From JBQSUQ01 sp052384575 (GTDB taxonomy: Bacteria; Pseudomonadota; Gammaproteobacteria; Enterobacterales; Pasteurellaceae): a stretch of DNA of 64,000 nucleotides. Below are positions 37,177 to 44,549 of the stretch, piece by piece. The position numbers and the translations under genes are program-made. The first letter of the stretch is position 1. Each line of letters starts with the position of its first letter. The notes below the pieces were generated by a model that ran no database searches, was not told the origin of the DNA, and saw only the letters and a program-made list of their open reading frames with translations. The stretch lies in assembly GCA_052384575.1 (NCBI GenBank), contig JBQSUQ010000004.1; one strand, written 5' to 3'.

Positions 37177-38370
37177 TTAGAAGCAAAGACCTGCAGTGTC
37201 TTGTGCAATTACTAATTCTTCGTTAGTTGGAATTACCATAGCAACTGGTGTGTTATCAGCTGTAATAATACCTTCATTACCAAAACGCGCTGCTAAGTTT
37301 TTATCATGATCTAATTGGTAACCGAATAATTTTAAGTGACCTAATGCTTTTTCACGAACAAGGGCAGAGTTTTCACCAATACCACCAGTGAATACGATTG
37401 CATCTAAACGATCACCAATAACCGCCATGTAAGAACCGATATATTTCGCTAAACGGTAGCAGAATACATCTAAAGCACGTTTTGCTGGCTCTTCTTTGTC
37501 GTAGTTATCTTCTGCATAGCGGCAGTCACTAGTAATTTGAGTTAAACCTAATAAACCTGATTTTTTAACTAAGGTTTCTTCAATTTGTTCAACAGACATG
37601 CCTAATGATTTATGCATATAGAAAATAATTGCTGGATCTAAGTCGCCTGAACGAGTACCCATGACTAAGCCTTCTAATGGCGTGAAACCCATAGAAGTAT
37701 CAATACATTCACCATTGCGGATTGCAGCAACAGAAGCACCATTACCTAAGTGGCAAGTAATTACATTGATTTTATCTGCTGGAATACCTAAACGATCTGC
37801 AACTTCGCGGCTAACGAAATAGTGGCTTGTACCATGCATACCATAACGGCGAACACCTTTTTCTTTATATAATTCGTATGGCAATGCATATAAGAATGCT
37901 TGCTCAGGCATTGTTTGATGGAATGCAGTGTCAAATACAGCAACGTTATTATTTTTTAAATGTGGGAAAGCTTTAAATGCTTCTTGGATACCGATTAAAT
38001 GAGCAGGGTTGTGCAGTGGCGCAAATTCTGCTGCTTCTTGAATACCTTGAACAACTTCATCAGTAATCACAACTGATTTAGTGTATTTTTCGCCGCCATG
38101 AACAATACGGTGACCGATCGCAGCAATGCTGTCTTTTAATTCTTGCGTTAAGATATGAGAAACAATGAAGTTTAATGCTTCACTGTGCGCAGCACCTGCG
38201 CCTAAATCTGCATTACCTTTTTCGCCATTTAATTTCCATTTGATACGTGCTTCTGGAAGATAGAAAGCTTCAGCTAAACCTGATAATTTTTCTTCGCCAG
38301 AAACAGGATCTAAGATTGCAAATTTTAATGATGAACTACCACAGTTTAAGATAAGAACTAATTTTGACAT
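37177..38370 (-). CDS. ackA: Acetate kinase
   Basis: AckA makes ATP from acetyl-phosphate and ADP. It is an ASKHA-fold kinase with LNCGSSSLKFAI at the N-terminus, FDTAFHQTMPE, GMHGTSHY, CHLGNGAS and the C-terminal adenosine motif FTGGIGENS. The 397 residues are typical (E. coli 400). The arrangement ackA-pta is the conserved gammaproteobacterial order. About 210 nt of AT-rich DNA upstream should hold its promoter. I see no clear operator there. Confidence 0.97.
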   Translation of the reverse strand: MSKLVLILNCGSSSLKFAILDPVSGEEKLSGLAEAFYLPEARIKWKLNGEKGNADLGAGAAHSEALNFIVSHILTQELKDSIAAIGHRIVHGGEKYTKSVVITDEVVQGIQEAAEFAPLHNPAHLIGIQEAFKAFPHLKNNNVAVFDTAFHQTMPEQAFLYALPYELYKEKGVRRYGMHGTSHYFVSREVADRLGIPADKINVITCHLGNGASVAAIRNGECIDTSMGFTPLEGLVMGTRSGDLDPAIIFYMHKSLGMSVEQIEETLVKKSGLLGLTQITSDCRYAEDNYDKEEPAKRALDVFCYRLAKYIGSYMAVIGDRLDAIVFTGGIGENSALVREKALGHLKLFGYQLDHDKNLAARFGNEGIITADNTPVAMVIPTNEELVIAQDTAGLCF

Positions 38371-38504
38371 AAATTAACCTATTATGTAGGGTTGAAATTA
38401 AAATGTATTCAGCTCAATTTAAGCTGAACAGAGGTTGAAAACCATCTTGCCGCATAGGATACACTTTTCAGGCTATAAAATAAATTATTAAGCATGGAAA
38501 AATG

Positions 38505-38527
38505 TCAATTTCTTCAAAAGAAATTGA
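38505..38527 (-). terminator. Terminator after the fructosamine-kinase-like gene
   Basis: TCAATTTCTT and AAGAAATTGA form a 10-bp stem with a 3-base loop. On the minus strand it is followed by CATTTTTCC. It lies between the kinase-like gene and the ackA promoter region. Confidence 0.6.
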
Positions 38528-38581
38528 TAAATTCAATATTTTTTGAAAAGTGCGGTGTAAAATTTCGTCGTTTTTGCTACA

Positions 38582-39445
38582 TCAGAGATCATTAATGTAA
38601 CCTAAAATGGCTTTTGTTAACTCAACATAATGACCTTTAAAGCGATGACTGAAATTCAGTAAATAATAAAATTGATATATAAGTTTACGCTCTGCATAGC
38701 CATCATCTAGGGGGAACACTTGCTGATAGCTTTGGTAAAATGCTTCAGGGAAGGGTTCAAATAATTCACTAAACGCCAAATCACATTCACGATCGCCCCA
38801 ATAACAAGCAGGATCGTAACTATATATTTGATCTTTCACTTTAGCGCAATTTTCAATCCATAAGTTACCATGTAACAATGAGGGTTTCGGTTTATGTTTA
38901 GCAAGTTTTTTCGCGATCATTGACACGATTTCATCAATATTGCCAAAGTCCAATCCCTTTTCATGACAAATCTGTAATTGCCAACCGATACGTTGTTCTG
39001 CAAAAAAGGTTGCCCAATTATTGTGCCACGCATTTGGTTGATGGACGGGGCCTAACCAAGTATCAAAATCTAAACCATAACATTCAGGTCCCTGTACTTG
39101 ATGTAATTGTGCTAATTCCTTGCCGAATTGAGCAAAATCTTCTTCATCATCTTGTTCAATTGACAAAGCTTCTAATAATAAGAAACTGTGATTTTGCGAA
39201 CAACCGACCGCATAAGCTTGAGGCACTTTAATGGTATGTGTTTTTGCTAATAGCTCAAGTTGATCTGCTTCTGCGCGGAACATCGAACGATAGGATTTCT
39301 CGTTACATTTCACAAAAACGGGTTGCAAACCGTCATTAATCATCCAAGCTTCGTGCATTTCGCCTGTGTGAACTTTGTCTTTTTCTTTAATGTGATAATA
39401 AGCACCAAATTGATCTGCTAGTACTTGAGAAACGGATTTCCACAT
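38582..39445 (-). CDS. Fructosamine/ketosamine-3-kinase family protein
   Basis: This 287-residue protein belongs to the FN3K family, which phosphorylates sugar adducts on proteins or free ketosamines for deglycation (E. coli YniA is a relative). It has VFVKCNEKSYRSMFRAEADQL with the ATP-binding Lys, LLLEALSI, and SYDPACYWGDRECDLAF with the metal-binding Asp. The kinase-fold catalytic loop reads HGNLWIENC (residues 192-200), so Asn194 stands where the Brenner motif HGD of this fold has the catalytic Asp. GGGGG lies before the ATG. It is a single-gene unit divergent from grxB. Confidence 0.85.
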   Translation of the reverse strand: MWKSVSQVLADQFGAYYHIKEKDKVHTGEMHEAWMINDGLQPVFVKCNEKSYRSMFRAEADQLELLAKTHTIKVPQAYAVGCSQNHSFLLLEALSIEQDDEEDFAQFGKELAQLHQVQGPECYGLDFDTWLGPVHQPNAWHNNWATFFAEQRIGWQLQICHEKGLDFGNIDEIVSMIAKKLAKHKPKPSLLHGNLWIENCAKVKDQIYSYDPACYWGDRECDLAFSELFEPFPEAFYQSYQQVFPLDDGYAERKLIYQFYYLLNFSHRFKGHYVELTKAILGYINDL

Positions 39446-39552
39446 AATTACCCCCTTAAAATAACACGCAACTAGGATTAACTTGATATTAAAGGAATTT
39501 TTGTCAATAATCTGTGATGAAGTTCAAATTATAGAAAGAAAAAGGAGAGAAT

Positions 39553-40203
39553 ATGCAACTTTATGTTTATGATCATTGCCCTTATTGTATTCGTGCCCGC
39601 ATGATTTTTGGACTGAAAAATATCCCATTCGAAAAACGCGTTTTATTAAATGACGATGAAACGACACCAATTGGATTAATTGGTAAAAAAGTTGTGCCAA
39701 TTTTAGTGAAAGAAGATGGCACCGCCATGCCAGAAAGTTTAGATATTGTGCGTTATGTAGATACGCATTTTGGCTCGCCAATTTTATCGGAACAAGTTCG
39801 CCCCGCATTAGAGCAAGCAATGAAGAAAATTGGCAGCTATTATAATCATTTATTACTGCCTCGTTTTATTCAATTAGGTTTACCTGAGTATGGCACTGAA
39901 AGTGCGGTGCAATATTTTGTGAAAAAGAAAACGGACTTTATCGGGGATTTCGCTGAGAATTTATCGAACAGTCAGCAATATATCGATCAATTACAGCAAG
40001 ATCTTATTGAACTGGGTAACTTGATTTTGGCTGAAGATAAAGCCAATGGCGAACAACTTTCTTTTGAAGATATTATGCTTTTCCCAATGTTGCGTAATTT
40101 AACTTGCGTGAAAGGATTAACATTCCCAACGCATGTTAAAAATTACATTAATACAATGGCACAACTAAGCCAAATAGATCTCTATTGGGAGAACGCTATT
40201 TAA
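39553..40203 (+). CDS. grxB: Glutaredoxin 2
   Basis: GrxB is a GST-like glutaredoxin that reduces disulfides with glutathione. The N-terminal thioredoxin fold has the CPYC active site at residues 9-12, as in E. coli Grx2. Next come the glutathione-binding VPILVKEDG and MPESLDIVRYVD. An all-helical C-terminal domain completes the 216 residues (E. coli 215). Its last 63 bases and the terminator after them are duplicated 7.5 kb downstream, before thrS, so this gene marks the left edge of the ttr insertion. Confidence 0.95.
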   Translation: MQLYVYDHCPYCIRARMIFGLKNIPFEKRVLLNDDETTPIGLIGKKVVPILVKEDGTAMPESLDIVRYVDTHFGSPILSEQVRPALEQAMKKIGSYYNHLLLPRFIQLGLPEYGTESAVQYFVKKKTDFIGDFAENLSNSQQYIDQLQQDLIELGNLILAEDKANGEQLSFEDIMLFPMLRNLTCVKGLTFPTHVKNYINTMAQLSQIDLYWENAI

Positions 40204-40299
40204 GTTTTCAAGCTCACAAAAATTGTGTTAAAATGCACCGCACTTTTGCTCACACATTGTAGGTGTATATCAAAAGTGCGGTGCGTTTTGACGCACTTT
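40141..40299 (+). repeat. Direct repeat, left copy (grxB end plus terminator)
   Basis: This 159-bp segment is repeated at 47665-47823 with 3 mismatches by eye. It comprises the last 63 bases of grxB and the following hairpin with an inverted uptake-sequence pair. The two copies bracket ttrRSBCA. Confidence 0.95.
40235..40284. terminator. grxB terminator with inverted uptake sequences
   Basis: GCACCGCACTTTTG and its complement form a 14-bp stem with a 22-base loop, containing two opposed copies of the uptake core. It is followed by the GTTTTGACGCACTTTATTT tract. It also lies at the end of the convergent ttrR. Confidence 0.7.
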
Positions 40300-40324
40300 A
40301 TTTAATTAATTTAAATAGTCTTTA

Positions 40325-40906
40325 TTATTGAATTAAAGTAATCTTATAAATCAATTCCGCAATAGTTTGTGCCTGCATTTTCTCCATAATATGTGAACGA
40401 TGTACTTCCACTGTTCTTATAGAGATATTGAGTGTTTCTGCAATTTGTCTATTAATTTGTCCTTGTAATAATAAATTTAAAATTTCAATTTCTTTATTAC
40501 TCAATTGCTGATAACAAGTTTGAATGTGGTGACGTTGTGTATTGGCTAGCGTTTTTTCTGTTGCTAATTTTAACGTAGCCTGTAATTGTGAAAACTGAAC
40601 AGGCTTTTGTAAGAAGTCCACTGCACCTTGTTTTAAGCCTTGTACGGCCATTGAAACATCAGCATAAGCAGTCATGATAATGACTGACATAGTGCTTTGT
40701 TTTTCACATAAAAATTGATGTACTTGTCTACCATCAAGCTCAGGCATATTCATATCTAAAATGACTATGGCTGGCTCGAAGTGTGATGCGTTTTCGATGA
40801 ATTCTTTACTCTTCGACCAAGTTTTCACTTGATATCCTGCTTGTTCAAGTAAAAAGCGAGTAGCATCCAAGACATTAAGATCATCATCTACTAAATGGAT
40901 CTGCAT
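40325..40906 (-). CDS. ttrR: TtrR, tetrathionate response regulator
   Basis: TtrR is the FixJ/NarL-type regulator that activates the tetrathionate reductase genes. The receiver domain has acidic residues LVDDDLNV, the phospho-acceptor Asp51 in VILDMNMPELDG, and the conserved Lys in FLQKPVQ. The C-terminal LuxR-type helix-turn-helix (about 130-190) includes SNKEIEILNLLLQG and RTVEVHRSHIMEKM. It has 193 residues. Its start overlaps the end of ttrS by 16 nt, so the pair is translationally linked. Its own end abuts the left repeat. Confidence 0.93.
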   Translation of the reverse strand: MQIHLVDDDLNVLDATRFLLEQAGYQVKTWSKSKEFIENASHFEPAIVILDMNMPELDGRQVHQFLCEKQSTMSVIIMTAYADVSMAVQGLKQGAVDFLQKPVQFSQLQATLKLATEKTLANTQRHHIQTCYQQLSNKEIEILNLLLQGQINRQIAETLNISIRTVEVHRSHIMEKMQAQTIAELIYKITLIQ

Positions 40907-42609
40907 TTTTCCTCCTTCACCAAAGTTAAAATCACCTCGGCGCCTTGTTTATCTTGGCGATTTTGTAGGTGAATATCACCTCCAATAGTGTGAATTAAAC
41001 GTTGACATAATACTAAACCTAAGCCTAAACCTTGATTTTTACTGCTACGAAAAGGTACGAAAGGAAAACGTAACTCAGTATCACTAAATCCGGTACCGTT
41101 ATCTAAAATATGGATGTTAATTTTTTTATATGAAGGATTAACAACAATATGAATTTGACTTGAATGTGCTTGTGAAGCATTTAATAAACAGTTACATAAA
41201 ATTTGTTCTAATAGAGTAGGTTGTATTCTTATTTTTAATTTTTCAGGGCAACTCAATTGTATTTTACTCATAGCGCTATGTTGCAATGTCATAAAATGGA
41301 TTGTGCGTTGCAAAAATTTTTTCAGCTCAATACACTCTATATTTTCATTATTTTTTCTTTTTACCCAATCCATCAAATTACGAATAATGTCGGCTGTTTT
41401 ATCCACTTGGTTAAGGATCTTATCTAAAATTTCCATAGACTTTTTATCTTGTTGTAGTTGTGGTAGATATTTAACGCCCTCGACATACATTCTAATGGCA
41501 GATAAAGGTTGATTAATTTCGTGGGCAATGCCTGCGCTCATTTCGCCTAAAATACTTAAACGATCTGCTTGAATAAGTTGTTGTTCATACTGACGCATTT
41601 CCTCGTAAGCAGTTTGTAGTGCCTTGCTTTTACGATAAATTTGAATCCTAATCCAAAGATAATTTAATATTAATAATAAGACGATGATAATGATCCAAAA
41701 TCGATATTGATAAAACCAGTAGCGTAAGCTATCCCATAAATTTTGTTGTGGATGTTTATGTAATTGGCGCAATAGGCTGTCTGCTTGACTGGTGGAATAA
41801 GGCGGTGTCCATTGTGGTAAGTGCGGTGGAATTTCACTGAGTAATAGACGAACTAACTGCGCTGCCAGTGATTCTGGCACTTGTGGCATGGCAGCCAGCG
41901 ACCAATTAGGCAGTAACACCGTGCTAGCAAGGCAATCTAGATCATTCGTTTTACTGTCTAATAAACGGAAATTTTCACTTTTAATTGTCCCTTCTTTCAC
42001 TAATTCCTCAAAAATACAAACGGGAACAATGGCGCCATCTACTTTTTTCTCTTGTAGTAAAAGTAAAGTGTTATCAACCGGGAAACCAGTAAAAACAAGT
42101 TTAAAATCTTTATTTTCAATGAGTCCTTGTTGATAAAATTCGTTATAACCTAATAAAAACCCACCAAAGGCATTTTTTCCAACAGCGCTAATAGTATGAG
42201 ATTTTAAATCTGACAGTTGCTTAAAATCGCTGTCTTGACGTACAAAAATAGCGCTACCAATTCTTCCTCGACTATGTTGACGAATTTGGCGAGGAGACAT
42301 CAGAGTCACTAACCAACGTACCGTATTATTATTTTTTAAGTAAAAGAATTGAGCTTGATTCGTGAGAATAAAATCTACACCTTGTGCTTGCTCTTGTTCA
42401 AGATCGTTTAGATCGAGAGTGACAAGAGAAAAATATTGTTCAGGTAATTGTTGATTGAGCCAATCAATCCAAGGCTGCCATGTGGTGTGAGCATGAGAGA
42501 CACCTCGTTGTGCTAATATGCCAATACGCCATTCCTGTGCGTATAGGATGCTAGGTAGTAAAGTACAGAACAAAATAAAGCTTTTCAAAAATAGACCGCA
42601 CTTTTTCAC
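40891..42609 (-). CDS. ttrS: TtrS, tetrathionate sensor histidine kinase
   Basis: TtrS senses tetrathionate and phosphorylates TtrR. The signal peptide ends at ILYA (residue 24). A periplasmic PhnD-like binding domain (about 27-290) follows, with one membrane helix (about 303-321) and a coiled linker. The HisKA motif GIAHEINQPLSAI has the phospho-acceptor His363. The ATPase domain has DNGTGFSD and QGLGLGLVLC. It has 572 residues. The start codon is GTG at 42609, supported by AGGAAA eight bases upstream; a competing ATG one base upstream is followed by a stop. The first codons include an uptake sequence, and another lies near 41820. Divergent from ttrBCA. Confidence 0.93.
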   Translation of the reverse strand: MKKCGLFLKSFILFCTLLPSILYAQEWRIGILAQRGVSHAHTTWQPWIDWLNQQLPEQYFSLVTLDLNDLEQEQAQGVDFILTNQAQFFYLKNNNTVRWLVTLMSPRQIRQHSRGRIGSAIFVRQDSDFKQLSDLKSHTISAVGKNAFGGFLLGYNEFYQQGLIENKDFKLVFTGFPVDNTLLLLQEKKVDGAIVPVCIFEELVKEGTIKSENFRLLDSKTNDLDCLASTVLLPNWSLAAMPQVPESLAAQLVRLLLSEIPPHLPQWTPPYSTSQADSLLRQLHKHPQQNLWDSLRYWFYQYRFWIIIIVLLLILNYLWIRIQIYRKSKALQTAYEEMRQYEQQLIQADRLSILGEMSAGIAHEINQPLSAIRMYVEGVKYLPQLQQDKKSMEILDKILNQVDKTADIIRNLMDWVKRKNNENIECIELKKFLQRTIHFMTLQHSAMSKIQLSCPEKLKIRIQPTLLEQILCNCLLNASQAHSSQIHIVVNPSYKKINIHILDNGTGFSDTELRFPFVPFRSSKNQGLGLGLVLCQRLIHTIGGDIHLQNRQDKQGAEVILTLVKEEKCRSI

Positions 42610-42624
42610 ATTTGTTTCCTTTTT

Positions 42625-42638
42625 TTGATAGAGATCAA
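42625..42638. promoter_or_regulatory. Perfect FNR box in the ttrS-ttrB intergenic region
   Basis: TTGAT-AGAG-ATCAA matches the FNR consensus TTGAT-N4-ATCAA at all ten positions. It is 120 bases upstream of ttrB and only 16 bases from the ttrS start, so activation of ttrBCA is the likelier role. In Salmonella the ttr structural genes need FNR and TtrRS. Confidence 0.8.
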
Positions 42639-42658
42639 ATTCACTTATTTTTTATGTG

Positions 42659-42677
42659 GAAAACCACAATGGTTTTC
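42659..42677. promoter_or_regulatory. Inverted repeat, possible TtrR operator
   Basis: GAAAACC and GGTTTTC form a 7-bp inverted repeat around ACAAT, 20 bases from the FNR box on the ttrB side. A response-regulator site is the natural guess from position, but no TtrR consensus was available to test it. Confidence 0.35.
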
Positions 42678-42757
42678 TTAGTTAGATTACTGAACAATAC
42701 GTGAAAAAAAATGATAACTCAATGGAATTATATGGGGAATGATACAAGGGGGAGGAA

Positions 42758-43486
42758 ATGCAAGTAACAAAACGGACTTTTTTGAAAAGTTTATCTGCTT
42801 TAACTGTGGGGCAGGCTTTTATTCCTTTCAGCCAAGCTGAAAGTCAATTTCAACCTAAACGGCGTGCAGGTAATGAAAAACATCGTTATGCTATGTTGAT
42901 CGATTTAAGACGTTGTATTGGTTGCCAATCTTGTACAGTGAGCTGTGCTGTAGAAAATAACATTCCAATTGGACAGTTTCGTACTACTGTTCGTCAGTAT
43001 GAAGTGAGCTATGCACAACAAGTGAATAATGTGTTGTTACCTCGCTTATGTAATCATTGTGATAATCCTCCTTGTGTGCCCGTTTGTCCTGTACAAGCTA
43101 CTTATCAGCGTAAAGACGGGATTGTAGTGGTTGATAACAAGCGTTGCATTGGTTGTGCTTACTGCGTGCAAGCTTGCCCTTATGATGCGCGTTTTATCAA
43201 TGAGGAAACTAAAACGGCAGATAAATGTACATTTTGTGCCCATCGCTTAGAAGTAGGATTATTACCTGCTTGTGTGGAAAGTTGCGTTGGTGGTGCGCGT
43301 ATTATCGGCGACCTGCTTGATCCCAATAGCCAAATTAGCCAAATGGTAAAAGAATTTAAATCTCAACTTAAAGTACTAAAACCTGAATCAGGCACATTAC
43401 CTCAAGTATTTTATTTAGGACTTGATGATGCCTTTGTGAGCCAAGTGCAAGGGCAACCTATGTTATGGCAAGGAAAGGAGGCATAG
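42758..43486 (+). CDS. ttrB: TtrB, tetrathionate reductase iron-sulfur subunit
   Basis: TtrB passes electrons from TtrC to TtrA on the periplasmic side. The N-terminus is a Tat signal with KRTFLKS (Lys5-Arg6) in place of the RR pair, then a hydrophobic stretch ending near SQAES. Four ferredoxin-type Cys groups are visible: CIGCQSCTVSC (C53-C63), CNHCDNPPCVPVC, CIGCAYCVQAC and CTFC with a later CVESC. This predicts four 4Fe-4S clusters. It has 242 residues. A strong GGGGGAGG precedes the ATG. It is the first gene of ttrBCA, 1 nt before ttrC. Confidence 0.94.
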   Translation: MQVTKRTFLKSLSALTVGQAFIPFSQAESQFQPKRRAGNEKHRYAMLIDLRRCIGCQSCTVSCAVENNIPIGQFRTTVRQYEVSYAQQVNNVLLPRLCNHCDNPPCVPVCPVQATYQRKDGIVVVDNKRCIGCAYCVQACPYDARFINEETKTADKCTFCAHRLEVGLLPACVESCVGGARIIGDLLDPNSQISQMVKEFKSQLKVLKPESGTLPQVFYLGLDDAFVSQVQGQPMLWQGKEA

Positions 43487-43487
43487 T

Positions 43488-44549
43488 ATGACTATTCGTG
43501 AAATTCTTGTTGAACCACAGGGTGTTACATGGTTACCTTGGGCTGTAAGTTATTTTTTCTTTATTGGACTATCGTTTTCCTCTGTATTTATTGCTTTTTT
43601 TCTTTATCAGCGTGAAAAGCACATAAGTAAAGAATTTATAGCGATTGGCGTTGCGTTGGTTTGTGCTTTTGTTGCATCTATAGCTTTAATAGCTGATCTG
43701 CACCAACCAAGCCGTATAATAAATTTTTATTTACATCCAACACCTTGGTCATGGATGGCATGGGGCGCTTTATTTTTACCATTCTTTATTTTCTGTCTAT
43801 TAACCTATTTTGTTTGTTTATTGCGTCAAGTTATCCCCATGGACATATTGCCGAAGTGGTTACACGTGCTTTATAAAGGGCAATTGAATTTACCTCGTTG
43901 GGTATCAGTATGTCGTCTTTCTAGTCTGATATTGGGCTTATTAATCTTACTTTATACCACCATGGAAGTATTTGTTGTGGCTGCTCATCCATTATGGCAT
44001 CAGTATTGGTTAATGCCATTGATTTTATTTAGCGTTCTACCAACTGCCAGTATGCTTTGTGAATTTTGTATTCAGCTCTGCTTACCTACGCAGACGTCAA
44101 CTTTATTACATCGTATAAACTTAGTGAGTTTAGTACTTTTAATCTGTTCGATAATTGGTCTCTATTTCTTCTCAAATCAGACCGCACTGCAGCTCACTCA
44201 ACTTTGGCAGTCTAGTGGTTTACCTTTAATAATTTGCTTGTTGATTGGCCTATTAATGCTTTTTGTAAGCTTACCAAATAATTTCATCACTCGTTTACTA
44301 AACTTATTGATGGCTGTAGGTATGACTTGGCTCGTGCGTTGGGTGCTGCTCATTCAAGTGCAATTGTTATCTAAATATAGTGCAGCCATTCATCCATATA
44401 CATTAAATTGGGAAGTGGATGGCATTATCGGCATATTGGCTATGTTCAGTTTATGGTTTTTTATTACCTTTGTATTCTGGCAATATGTTTATAGACAACT
44501 TTACTTACAGAATGGTGTGCAATCGATGGTAGGGGGACAATATGAATAA
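43488..44549 (+). CDS. ttrC: TtrC, tetrathionate reductase membrane subunit
   Basis: TtrC is the NrfD/PsrC-type integral membrane quinol dehydrogenase that anchors TtrA and TtrB. The 353 residues form about nine hydrophobic helices. The conserved stretch ADLHQPSRIINFYLHPTPWS after the second helix is characteristic of the family. AAAGGAGG lies before the start. Its end overlaps the start of ttrA by 8 nt, which implies coupled translation. Confidence 0.92.
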   Translation: MTIREILVEPQGVTWLPWAVSYFFFIGLSFSSVFIAFFLYQREKHISKEFIAIGVALVCAFVASIALIADLHQPSRIINFYLHPTPWSWMAWGALFLPFFIFCLLTYFVCLLRQVIPMDILPKWLHVLYKGQLNLPRWVSVCRLSSLILGLLILLYTTMEVFVVAAHPLWHQYWLMPLILFSVLPTASMLCEFCIQLCLPTQTSTLLHRINLVSLVLLICSIIGLYFFSNQTALQLTQLWQSSGLPLIICLLIGLLMLFVSLPNNFITRLLNLLMAVGMTWLVRWVLLIQVQLLSKYSAAIHPYTLNWEVDGIIGILAMFSLWFFITFVFWQYVYRQLYLQNGVQSMVGGQYE

